A DNA stretch of 64,000 nucleotides from Haemophilus sp. (GTDB lineage Bacteria; Pseudomonadota; Gammaproteobacteria; Enterobacterales; Pasteurellaceae): assembly GCA_019423025.1 (NCBI GenBank), contig JAHZCD010000004.1:25264-89263 (forward strand), in the 5' to 3' direction. The position numbers and the translations under genes were made by a program. Under the pieces are notes generated by a model, which was not told the origin of the DNA, did no database searches, and worked only from the letters and a program-made list of their open reading frames with translations. Shown here in pieces: positions 7,671 through 15,092 of the stretch (positions are counted from its first letter, which is position 1; each line of letters starts with the position of its first letter).

Positions 7671-9065
7671 ATGTTTTCAGATAATTTGTTATTTCCGACA
7701 GATTTATTGGATAGACATTATAATGTGAAATTGCCAGATATGAAGAAAGCGTTATCTATGTTTGGAATCACAAATGCAAATATTAGCTACTCTATTGGCC
7801 CGGTGGTAATAACTTACTATATCAAATTAGAATTTGATCGCTTAGAAAAGGAAAGTATCAATCAAATTTCTGATCCGACAAAATGGGCTAAAATATTGAA
7901 TGTTCGTGCAGTAAGAATGATTCCGAGTGAATTTGGCATACTATCTTTGGAAATTCCACATAATAATCACCATACAATTTCACTTAAAGAGGTGATTGGT
8001 TCCGAGGTTTTTATTAATAGCAATGATAAGTTACCGATCGCTTTAGGTGTAAATCCAGAGGGCAATCCTGTAGTAATTGATTTAGCAAAGACACCTCATC
8101 TTTTGATTGGGGGAGGTACAGGAGCAGGAAAATCAGTCTGTATTAATACTATTCTTATCAGTCTATTATCAAGATTTGATGAAAAACAACTTAAATTGAT
8201 ATTAATTGCTCCGAAGATCGTTGAATTATCACCTTATAATGATATTCCTCACCTCATTACACCTGTTATCACTGATATGAAAAAAGCCGTGCAAGCCTTA
8301 AAATGGTGCGTAGATGAAATAGAACGCCGCTATCAGCTTTTATCATTATGGGAAGTACGCAATATCGAAAGTTATAATCAGAAAATTACTCGTTTAAATG
8401 TGGAAGGAATCGCTAAAGAAGCATTTACTCCATTAAATTATTTTGTTGTCGTGGTTGATGAGTTTTCCGATTTAATGATGGCTAGTGGTAAACATATTGA
8501 AGAATATATTATGCATATAGCCCAAAAAGCACGGGCTGTAGGGATTCATTTAATTTTAACTACACAACATTTTACTACTGATGTTATTACAGGCGTAATT
8601 AAAGCTAATATTCCTAGCCGTATAGCATTTACAACGACTACTGAAGGCGATTCTCGAGCTATTCTTGGTGAGCGTGGAGCAGAAACCTTATTAGGCTCTG
8701 GAGATATGCTATATGCTGAAGCTGGCTCTCCTGATTTAACAAGAATTCATGGTGCATTTGTCAGTGATGAAGAAATTACAGCTATTACAGATTTTTTGCG
8801 TATATGTGGAAAATCTCAACAATATCCAGAAAATATCTTCACTGAAGAGGTATTTTCGCCAGTTAAGACTGAGCTTGATCCCTTATTTGATATTGTGCGT
8901 AAATGGGTAATTGAAACTCAAACTATTTCAATATCAGCAATTCAACGCAAATTTAACCTTAGCTTTAGTCGAGCCGCTCACATTATGGATCAGCTTGAAA
9001 CAGAAGGTATTGTATCTGAGCTATCAAAATTGGGAAAACGGCAGTTACTCATAACAGAAAATTAA
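7671..9065 (+). CDS. FtsK/SpoIIIE-type DNA translocase without membrane domain
   Basis: A 464-residue soluble motor that corresponds to the C-terminal part of chromosomal FtsK. It has an alpha domain (about 20-110, IGPVVITYY to LSLEIPHNNH), a RecA-like beta domain with Walker A GGGTGAGKS (147-155) and Walker B VVVVDEFSDLM (259-269), and a winged-helix gamma domain (about 395-464, ISISAIQRKFNLSFSRAAHI). The membrane and linker regions of cellular FtsK are absent. The usual Asp of the IDPK motif is Ala here (LIAPKIVELSPY, residue 180). In ICEs of the Tn916 type an FtsK-like protein couples the relaxase complex to the pore; phage satellites may use such motors for DNA movement. The ribosome binding site AGAGG precedes the ATG. 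Confidence 0.9.
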   Translation: MFSDNLLFPTDLLDRHYNVKLPDMKKALSMFGITNANISYSIGPVVITYYIKLEFDRLEKESINQISDPTKWAKILNVRAVRMIPSEFGILSLEIPHNNHHTISLKEVIGSEVFINSNDKLPIALGVNPEGNPVVIDLAKTPHLLIGGGTGAGKSVCINTILISLLSRFDEKQLKLILIAPKIVELSPYNDIPHLITPVITDMKKAVQALKWCVDEIERRYQLLSLWEVRNIESYNQKITRLNVEGIAKEAFTPLNYFVVVVDEFSDLMMASGKHIEEYIMHIAQKARAVGIHLILTTQHFTTDVITGVIKANIPSRIAFTTTTEGDSRAILGERGAETLLGSGDMLYAEAGSPDLTRIHGAFVSDEEITAITDFLRICGKSQQYPENIFTEEVFSPVKTELDPLFDIVRKWVIETQTISISAIQRKFNLSFSRAAHIMDQLETEGIVSELSKLGKRQLLITEN

Positions 9066-9067
9066 AG

Positions 9068-9094
9068 AATAGGCAGGGAACTGCCTATTTTTGT
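9068..9094. terminator. Bidirectional terminator ftsK-like/integrase
   Basis: A perfect 9-bp stem AATAGGCAG/CTGCCTATT with a GGAA loop and a T-run to the right; the left side is AT-rich for the opposite strand. It overlaps the integrase stop codon at 9085-9087. Confidence 0.85.
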
Positions 9095-10365
9095 TCTGTT
9101 AGTAAATCATCTAGGTAATCAGCCCATTTTTGTAACCAAATTTTACATTCTTTATCGTAAGTATGTAGATTATAAGTGCCTTCAATTCCTTTCTTAGAAT
9201 GTCCTAGAATAGCCTCGCCAACTTCATTCGGGCACCCCAATCTCGCCAAACCTGTTCGAACTGTTCTACGCAGATCGTGTGGCGACCAATGTTCAATGTC
9301 TAACATTGCCCCACTTTTTCTAAGTATCCAAGTTCTTTCGGTAAGGTATTTTTGTTGGATAGGCTTTTCTTGTAATCGCATTTGAAATAAGTATTTTGTT
9401 GAACGATCAAATGTTTTAAGAAGATCTACTGTTTGATTAGATAGCTGAACATAGCGAGATGTGCCAGTTTTAGTTTCTCGAAGAAAAATTGTCTTCATTT
9501 CTAAATCAATATCATCCCAAGCAATAGCGCAAATTTCCCCTGTTCGACAGCCTGTGAGTAATGTAAGTAGAAATACGTTTTGGATTTTTTCTGTTAGTCT
9601 TGATGTTTTCAGCCATTTTAGGAATATCCCTAATTCACGGTGATCAAATGCTCTAGTTCCTTTGTTATTAGTGAGTTTAATGGTTGTCATTTTTAACGTT
9701 TCTTTTGCTAATAATGCAGGGTTTACAAAATTTTCATCAAATTTATCTAGTCCAATAGCAAAACGATATGCCGCAGTCCACTCTCTAAGAACACTTCCTG
9801 CTTGTACGCTTGCACCTCGATTGTTCACGATATTTGTAATATGTTCGGCGATTTCTTTTCTTGTCATAGAAGAGGCTAATCTATCGCCAAATGGAATGAC
9901 TACATCATTGTATAAAGTTCGTCTAACTTCATCTTGCCCTTTAGGTTTTCTTGCTCCAACTATTAAACGACCATTTTCACTATAGTGATCTTCAATATAT
10001 TGCGATAAGTAAAGTTCAACAAGATCTTTGACATAAAAGAGTTTCTGGCTTTCTTTTTGAGCTTGCTCTTTTTTAAATTCTTTTAATTCGGTTGCAGGAC
10101 AGCGACCAGCTAAACGAATATGTTTTAGCTCTTTTAGCTGCTTTCTTGCCTCTGCTAGGCTAGTTTGAGGAAATGAGCCTATTTTTACTTGAGTTAGCTT
10201 TTTAGTTATCGGGCTAGAATATCTATAAAAAAATGTTTTTATACCAGTTTTACCACAAGTTACCCTTAGACCTGAATACTCACCAATATCAGCTTTATCA
10301 AAATCTTTAGGCTTCATCATTTCAATAGTTTTCGTAGTTAATGGCTTTTTCATAGCATTACTCAT
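9085..10365 (-). CDS. int: P4-type tyrosine recombinase (integrase)
   Basis: A 426-residue site-specific recombinase that would integrate and excise the element. The N-terminal DUF4102-type arm-binding domain covers about 1-100 (LTTKTIEMMKP, YSGLRVTCGKTGIKTFFYRY), followed by a SAM-like core-binding domain. The catalytic domain shows Arg in LTGCRTGEI, HDLRRT, GHSKKGIEGTYNLH and the nucleophile Tyr in that last block. Family members usually use tRNA genes; none is present, and the nearest target is the mutS start 185 bp away. Its own promoter contains repeat motifs that may be arm sites. Confidence 0.93.
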   Translation of the reverse strand: MSNAMKKPLTTKTIEMMKPKDFDKADIGEYSGLRVTCGKTGIKTFFYRYSSPITKKLTQVKIGSFPQTSLAEARKQLKELKHIRLAGRCPATELKEFKKEQAQKESQKLFYVKDLVELYLSQYIEDHYSENGRLIVGARKPKGQDEVRRTLYNDVVIPFGDRLASSMTRKEIAEHITNIVNNRGASVQAGSVLREWTAAYRFAIGLDKFDENFVNPALLAKETLKMTTIKLTNNKGTRAFDHRELGIFLKWLKTSRLTEKIQNVFLLTLLTGCRTGEICAIAWDDIDLEMKTIFLRETKTGTSRYVQLSNQTVDLLKTFDRSTKYLFQMRLQEKPIQQKYLTERTWILRKSGAMLDIEHWSPHDLRRTVRTGLARLGCPNEVGEAILGHSKKGIEGTYNLHTYDKECKIWLQKWADYLDDLLTEQK

Positions 10366-10403
10366 AAAATATTCCGATAAATTCCATTTTTTGCTATATG
10401 TAT

Positions 10404-10443
10404 ATTATACTATAAGCTATAAAAACCTACAAAAAAACCTACA
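10404..10443 (-). promoter_or_regulatory. Integrase promoter with AACCTACA repeats
   Basis: On the minus strand TTGTAG (10427-10432), 17-bp spacer, TATAAT (10404-10409). Two direct copies of AACCTACA (10424-10431 and 10436-10443, 12 bp apart) cover the -35 box; a third copy lies at the other element end (3812-3819). Integrase binding here would repress its own gene. Confidence 0.55.
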
Positions 10444-10509
10444 TTTTAGTATAGGATTTAGTGAGTCTTCATAAAACCTAATGAAACTACTAAATACAAT
10501 AAATTTTAT

Positions 10510-10533
10510 ATATATTGTTTAAAATCAATATAT
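10510..10533. promoter_or_regulatory. Dyad upstream of mutS start, element-derived
   Basis: ATATATTG and CAATATAT separated by 8 bp, 17 bp before the mutS start codon. It lies in the part of the mutS 5' region that the element supplies. It could be an operator over the mutS promoter. The AT-richness makes a chance match possible. Confidence 0.35.
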
Positions 10534-10549
10534 TAAAAGGATTAAATAG

Positions 10550-13132
10550 ATGATTTTTGAAGAGAATTTCCAACAACATACGCCAATGATGCAGCAATAT
10601 CTCAAGTTAAAAGCAGAAAATCCTGACATTTTATTATTTTATCGAATGGGGGATTTTTACGAGCTTTTTTATGATGATGCAAAAAAAGCGGCAGCGTTGT
10701 TAGATATTTCTTTAACGAAACGTGGGCAATCAGCAGGTAATCCCATTCCCATGGCAGGCGTGCCTTATCATGCGGTAGAAGGCTATTTAGCAAAATTAGT
10801 GCAATTAGGTGAACCTGTAGCCATTTGTGAACAAGTGGGTGATCCCGCCACATCAAAAGGGCCTGTTGAACGCAAAATTGTACGAATTGTAACGCCTGGT
10901 ACGGTAAGTGATGAAGCCCTTTTACCAGAACGCCAAGATAACTTAATTGTGGCGGTTTATCAGGAAAAAGAAAAATTTGGTCTAGCCACATTAGACATGA
11001 CATCTGGACGCTTCCAGCTTTGTGAACCTCATTCAAAAGAAGCCTTGCAAGCTGAATTACAGCGTATTAATCCGGTAGAATTACTTTATTGTGAAGATTT
11101 TGCCGAAATGGCCATTATCGAACCTTATAAAGGTCTACGCCGTCGCCCAATTTGGGAATTTGAACTTAGTACCGCGATCTCAGAACTTAATCGTCAATTT
11201 GGTACGAAAGATTTACGTGCATTTGGTGTAGAAAAATCACCTCTTGGCTTGGCAGCAGCAGGTTGTTTATTACAATATGCAAAAGAAACACAACGTGCTT
11301 CGCTTCCACATATTCAAAGCATCAGTGTTATTCAAAATAACGATAATATTCAATTAGATGCCGCAACACGCCGAAATTTAGAACTTACTCAAAATCTTGC
11401 GGGTGGTACAGAAAATACACTTGCTTCGGTATTAGATAAATGTGTTACGCCAATGGGTAGCCGTTTGTTAAAACGTTGGATTCATCAACCAATTCGTCAA
11501 ACAGACATTCTATTAAAACGCCAAAAAACCATTGGTGAAATTATTGAGCAAGATTTATATCACGAATTGCAGCCTTATTTGCAACAAGTGGGCGATATGG
11601 AACGGATTCTTGCTCGTGTAGCACTACGTTCTGCACGTCCTCGAGATCTCACGCGTTTACGTACCGCATTAGAACAAATTGAACCGATAAAATCACTAAT
11701 TCATACAAAAACATCGTCAAATTTGACCGCACTTTCCGCACAAATTAGTGATTTTTCTGCACAAATTGAGTTACTTCAAAAAGCAATTATTGAAACTCCT
11801 CCATTATTAATTCGCGATGGTGGCGTTATTGCTGAAGGCTATAATGCAGAATTAGATGAATGGCGAACCCTTTCCGCTGGTGCAACACAATATTTAGAAA
11901 ATTTAGAACAACGCGAACGAGAAAGCACAGGTATTGATACCTTAAAAATTGGTTTTAATGCGGTGCATGGTTATTACATTCAAATCAGTCAAGGGCAAGC
12001 TCATAAAGCACCGATTCATTATGTTCGCCGTCAAACTTTAAAAAATGCCGAGCGCTATATTATTCCTGAATTAAAAGAATATGAAGATAAGGTTTTAAAA
12101 TCAAAAGGGGCGGCGCTTGCTTTAGAAAAGCAACTTTATGATGAATTATTTGATTTATTGTTGCCACATTTAGGTCAATTACAATTAGCCAGCTTGGCAT
12201 TGTCTGAATTGGATGTGTTAGTTAACTTAGCAGAGAGAGCAGAAACCTTAAATTATGTTGCACCACAATTTAGCGATGAAATTGGCGTAAAAATTGAAAA
12301 TGGTCGCCATCCTGTGGTGGAACAAGTCTTAAAAGACCCCTTTATTGCCAACCCTGTTAATCTCAATCAACAGCGTCATTTGCTGATTATTACCGGCCCA
12401 AATATGGGCGGTAAAAGTACCTATATGCGTCAAACGGCTTTAATTACGTTAATGGCGTATATAGGCAGTTTTGTGCCGGCTGATAGTGCGGTTATCGGGC
12501 AAATTGATCGTATTTTTACTCGAATTGGCGCCTCTGATGATTTAGCCTCCGGTCGTTCTACATTTATGGTAGAAATGACCGAAATGGCGAATATTCTTCA
12601 TCAAGCCACTTCACAAAGTTTAGTTCTGATTGATGAAATTGGACGCGGTACGTCTACTTATGATGGGCTTTCTTTAGCTTGGGCTTGTGCCGAATGGTTG
12701 GCGAAGAAAAATCGTTCACTCACATTATTTGCGACCCATTATTTTGAACTCACCGCACTGCCAGAACAAATTGAAGGCATTGCCAATATTCATTTAGATG
12801 CATTAGAATATAACAATACCATCGCCTTTATGCACACGGTTCAAGACGGTGCGGCAAGTAAAAGTTATGGTCTTGCTGTTGCCGCACTGGCTGGTGTGCC
12901 TCAATCCGTCATTAAACTGGCGAAGCAAAAATTGCATCAGTTAGAAAAACTGTCAGCACAAAATGGTGATCAACAAATTCAACATTTAAGAGCGTTAAAT
13001 CAACATCAAGGTGAATTAGCTTTTGAAGCCGAACCAGATGCTTTACGCGAAGCCATTGAGCAACTTGATCCAGATGAATTAAGCCCAAAACAAGCCTTAG
13101 CTTATTTGTATCAATTGAAGAAAATGCTATAA
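10550..13132 (+). CDS. mutS: DNA mismatch repair protein MutS
   Basis: Recognises mismatches and small loops and starts methyl-directed repair with MutL. It is 860 residues, full length for the family. The mismatch-binding Phe-Tyr-Glu is at 36-38 (GDFYELF). The ATPase carries Walker A GPNMGGKST near 615-623 and the DEIGRGTSTYDG motif, and the protein ends in a helix-rich C terminus. The ATG has AAGGA upstream. The first 12 codons (MIFEENFQQHTP) lie inside the right end of the integrated element; a diverged second copy of this start is left at 3709. The rest is ordinary Haemophilus mutS, so the protein should be functional, but its transcription now depends on element sequence. Confidence 0.98.
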   Translation: MIFEENFQQHTPMMQQYLKLKAENPDILLFYRMGDFYELFYDDAKKAAALLDISLTKRGQSAGNPIPMAGVPYHAVEGYLAKLVQLGEPVAICEQVGDPATSKGPVERKIVRIVTPGTVSDEALLPERQDNLIVAVYQEKEKFGLATLDMTSGRFQLCEPHSKEALQAELQRINPVELLYCEDFAEMAIIEPYKGLRRRPIWEFELSTAISELNRQFGTKDLRAFGVEKSPLGLAAAGCLLQYAKETQRASLPHIQSISVIQNNDNIQLDAATRRNLELTQNLAGGTENTLASVLDKCVTPMGSRLLKRWIHQPIRQTDILLKRQKTIGEIIEQDLYHELQPYLQQVGDMERILARVALRSARPRDLTRLRTALEQIEPIKSLIHTKTSSNLTALSAQISDFSAQIELLQKAIIETPPLLIRDGGVIAEGYNAELDEWRTLSAGATQYLENLEQRERESTGIDTLKIGFNAVHGYYIQISQGQAHKAPIHYVRRQTLKNAERYIIPELKEYEDKVLKSKGAALALEKQLYDELFDLLLPHLGQLQLASLALSELDVLVNLAERAETLNYVAPQFSDEIGVKIENGRHPVVEQVLKDPFIANPVNLNQQRHLLIITGPNMGGKSTYMRQTALITLMAYIGSFVPADSAVIGQIDRIFTRIGASDDLASGRSTFMVEMTEMANILHQATSQSLVLIDEIGRGTSTYDGLSLAWACAEWLAKKNRSLTLFATHYFELTALPEQIEGIANIHLDALEYNNTIAFMHTVQDGAASKSYGLAVAALAGVPQSVIKLAKQKLHQLEKLSAQNGDQQIQHLRALNQHQGELAFEAEPDALREAIEQLDPDELSPKQALAYLYQLKKML

Positions 13133-13138
13133 GAAATA

Positions 13139-13186
13139 AAAAGAGCGGTCAAAAAATTCATTGTTTTTTATGACCGCTCTTTTATT
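13139..13186. terminator. Terminator between mutS and glpX
   Basis: A 13-bp stem AAAAGAGCGGTCA/TGACCGCTCTTTT with a 19-nt loop and T-rich tails on both sides. It serves both convergent genes. The stem core AAGAGCGGT differs by one base from the uptake sequence AAGTGCGGT. Confidence 0.88.
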
Positions 13187-13190
13187 TTCA

Positions 13191-14204
13191 CTAATTTCTT
13201 AAAATCTCATAGATTTCAGAATCTTTTCTATCGAGATAATGGATGGATTGAATTTTACGAATGGTGCGTGATTTACCACGGATTAATAAGGTTTCAGTGA
13301 TGGCTAAGTTGCCACGACGAGAAATCCCTTTGAGTAATTCACCATGCGTAATTCCCGTTGCAGCAAAAACAAGATTATCATCACGTACTAAATCTTCTAA
13401 TTTTAAGATTTCATTGACCTTCACACCTAAGGCTTCACAACGTTGAACTTCTTCAGCGGCAATTTTACGGTTTTCTTCTGTATCGCCTTTTACTTCATTA
13501 CGTGGAATAAGGCGAGCTTGCATATCTCCACCTAATGCACGAATTGCAGCGGCAGCTGCCACACCTTCAGGTGCACCGCCAATGCCATAAACCATATCAA
13601 CTTCAGCATCCGGTAAACAACATAAAACCGAAGCGGCAACATCACCATCTGGAATGGCCATCACGCGAATACCAAGATTATGCATTTGCTTAATCACTTC
13701 ATCATGACGTGGTTTAGCGAGCACCATCACGGTTAAATCCGATAAGGATTTACCTAAACGAGAAGCCACACGGCGAAGATTTTGTTCAATCGGTAAACTT
13801 AAATCAATCATGCCTTTCACTTCAGGACCAACAACCAATTTTTCCATATACATATCAGGTGCTTTTAAGAAGGTACGTTTACCACCAGCAGCCAACACTG
13901 AAATGGCATTTGATTGGCCCATTGCTGTCATTCTTGTACCATCAATAGGATCAACCGCAATAGAAACGAGTTCACCGTTACCAGAACCTACTTTTTCGCC
14001 AATATAAAGCATTGGTGCTTCGTCAATTTCCCCTTCACCAATCACAATTTCACCGTCCATATGGATTAAATTCAGCATATAACGCATGGCTTTGACTGCC
14101 GCATCATCTGCTGCATTTTTATTACCACGTCCAAGCCAAGTATAAGCCGCTAATGCAGCCGCTTCGGTTACTCTTGAAAATTCAATAGCTAATGCACGAT
14201 TCAT
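13191..14204 (-). CDS. glpX: Fructose-1,6-bisphosphatase class II
   Basis: Gluconeogenic hydrolase that converts fructose 1,6-bisphosphate to fructose 6-phosphate with a divalent metal. It is 337 residues, starting MNRALAIEFSRVTEAAALAA. The lithium-sensitive phosphatase motifs GEGEIDEAP and VDPIDGT are present, and YGIGGAPEGVAAAAAIRALG follows in the second half. GGGAGAG lies 5 nt before the chosen ATG; the longer frame to 14222 has no such site. It is divergent from zapB, and a LacI-type operator sits about 40 bp upstream. Confidence 0.96.
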   Translation of the reverse strand: MNRALAIEFSRVTEAAALAAYTWLGRGNKNAADDAAVKAMRYMLNLIHMDGEIVIGEGEIDEAPMLYIGEKVGSGNGELVSIAVDPIDGTRMTAMGQSNAISVLAAGGKRTFLKAPDMYMEKLVVGPEVKGMIDLSLPIEQNLRRVASRLGKSLSDLTVMVLAKPRHDEVIKQMHNLGIRVMAIPDGDVAASVLCCLPDAEVDMVYGIGGAPEGVAAAAAIRALGGDMQARLIPRNEVKGDTEENRKIAAEEVQRCEALGVKVNEILKLEDLVRDDNLVFAATGITHGELLKGISRRGNLAITETLLIRGKSRTIRKIQSIHYLDRKDSEIYEILRN

Positions 14205-14244
14205 TTTTCTCTCCCAATGCAAAAAGTCTCGCTATTTTATCACT

Positions 14245-14260
14245 AAGCAAACGTTTGCAT
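14245..14260. promoter_or_regulatory. PurR/LacI-family operator
   Basis: A 16-bp sequence AAGCAAACGTTTGCAT that fits the PurR consensus (ANGCAAACGTTTNCNT) around a perfect 12-bp palindrome. It lies 41 bp upstream of glpX and 88 bp upstream of zapB. Other LacI-family regulators share the AAACGTTT core, so the regulator is not certain. Confidence 0.65.
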
Positions 14261-14347
14261 AATAATTTTTGACAAGAGGCTTTTAAAAATAGGATTAAGT
14301 GGGTAGAATAAAGCCGTTTCGGACTTATTTTAAAAAAGGAAATCACT

Positions 14348-14566
14348 ATGTCTTTAGAAATTTTAGATCAGCTTGAAGAAAAAATTAGACAAGCAGTAGA
14401 AACCATTCAATTACTTCAACTTGAAGTGGAAGAATTAAAAGAACAAAAAAATCAATCTCAACAAGCGGTAGAAGCGTTGCAACATGAAAACGAGCAACTT
14501 AGAAATGAACACCGCAACTGGCAAGAACACATTCGTTCATTGTTGGGTAAATTCGACAACGTATAA
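14348..14566 (+). CDS. zapB: Cell division protein ZapB
   Basis: A 72-residue coiled-coil protein that joins the Z-ring through ZapA and links it to the Ter macrodomain via MatP. The sequence is nearly all heptad coiled coil (LEILDQLEEKIRQAVETIQL, then LEVEELKEQKN). The ribosome binding site is AAAGGAAA. It is followed by its own terminator. Length and sequence match the family. Confidence 0.95.
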   Translation: MSLEILDQLEEKIRQAVETIQLLQLEVEELKEQKNQSQQAVEALQHENEQLRNEHRNWQEHIRSLLGKFDNV

Positions 14567-14574
14567 TGACTATA

Positions 14575-14603
14575 AAGGCTTAGAAAATCTAAGCCTTTTT
14601 TCT
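14575..14603 (+). terminator. zapB terminator
   Basis: An 11-bp perfect stem AAAGGCTTAGA/TCTAAGCCTTT with an AAA loop and a T-run. Confidence 0.92.
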
Positions 14604-14617
14604 TATTAGGAAACAAT

Positions 14618-15055
14618 ATGAATATTTGTGTGATTTCAGGCAGCACATTAGGCAGCGCTGAATATGTGGCGGAGCATTTAGAAGATGTGTTAAAAACACA
14701 AGATTTTTCTACCGCACTTTTCCACGGACCAGAACTTGATGATGTGATTGATGAAAATATTTGGTTGATTGTCACTTCAACACATGGTGCAGGTGAATTG
14801 CCTGATAATTTGAAACCACTCTTTGAACAAATTGCGGCATCAGATAAAGATTTCTCTTCTCTCCGCTTTGCCGTTGTAGGCTTAGGCAATTCAGATTACG
14901 ATACATTCTGTCATGCCGTGAATAAAGTTGAAACACAATTAAGTGAAAAAAGTGCGGTCAAAATCTGCGAGAGTTTAAAAATCGATGTCTTGCATGTTGA
15001 TGATCAAGAGCAATTTGCTGAAGATTGGCTACCACAATTTATTCATGCACTTTAG
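14618..15055 (+). CDS. mioC: FMN-binding protein MioC
   Basis: A flodoxin-like 145-residue FMN protein (flavodoxin fold). The phosphate-binding loop is SGSTLGSAEYVA near residues 7-18, and the flavin contacts lie in STHGAGELPDN and VVGLGNSDYDTF. In enterobacteria it sits beside oriC and its transcription enters the origin; the same gene order is seen here, with oriC directly downstream. It is linked to biotin synthase activity in vitro in E. coli. A strong terminator follows, so read-through into oriC should be limited. Confidence 0.95.
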   Translation: MNICVISGSTLGSAEYVAEHLEDVLKTQDFSTALFHGPELDDVIDENIWLIVTSTHGAGELPDNLKPLFEQIAASDKDFSSLRFAVVGLGNSDYDTFCHAVNKVETQLSEKSAVKICESLKIDVLHVDDQEQFAEDWLPQFIHAL

Positions 15056-15062
15056 TCATAAT

Positions 15063-15092
15063 AAAGCGATAATTTGAGTTATCGCTTTTTCT
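15063..15092 (+). terminator. mioC terminator
   Basis: A 10-bp stem AAAGCGATAA/TTATCGCTTT with a 6-nt loop followed by T-rich sequence, placed at the border of oriC. Confidence 0.9.

Larger units (their letters stand above)
3744..10584. mobile_element. Integrative element inserted in the 5' end of mutS
   Basis: About 6.84 kb bounded by an 8-bp direct repeat CATACGCC (3736-3743 and 10577-10584). It holds nine genes: Rep_trans-type initiator, AlpA-like regulator, basic orphan, papain-like protease candidate, XRE repressor, GIY-YIG domain protein, acidic orphan, FtsK-type motor and P4-type integrase. The integrase lies next to the right end and is transcribed inward. No exact AAGTGCGGT uptake sequence occurs inside, whereas the rest of the window has roughly thirty. 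There are no structural phage genes and no type IV secretion genes, so it looks like a satellite or a mobilisable element. Boundaries are inferred from the repeat and the displaced mutS start. Confidence 0.8.

Noticed and set aside
10366..10549. tRNA gene as integrase target
   Set aside because: No cloverleaf or TTCRANNC box was found at either end of the element.
10602..11036. 144-codon minus-strand frame inside mutS
   Set aside because: Opposite-strand frame of a conserved gene, no ribosome binding site and no recognisable domain; the same holds for frames inside rimO, mioC, holB, fruB and others.
10550..13132. Disruption of mutS by the integrated element
   Set aside because: The reading frame is full length and has a good start codon and ribosome binding site; only the first codons and upstream region were exchanged.
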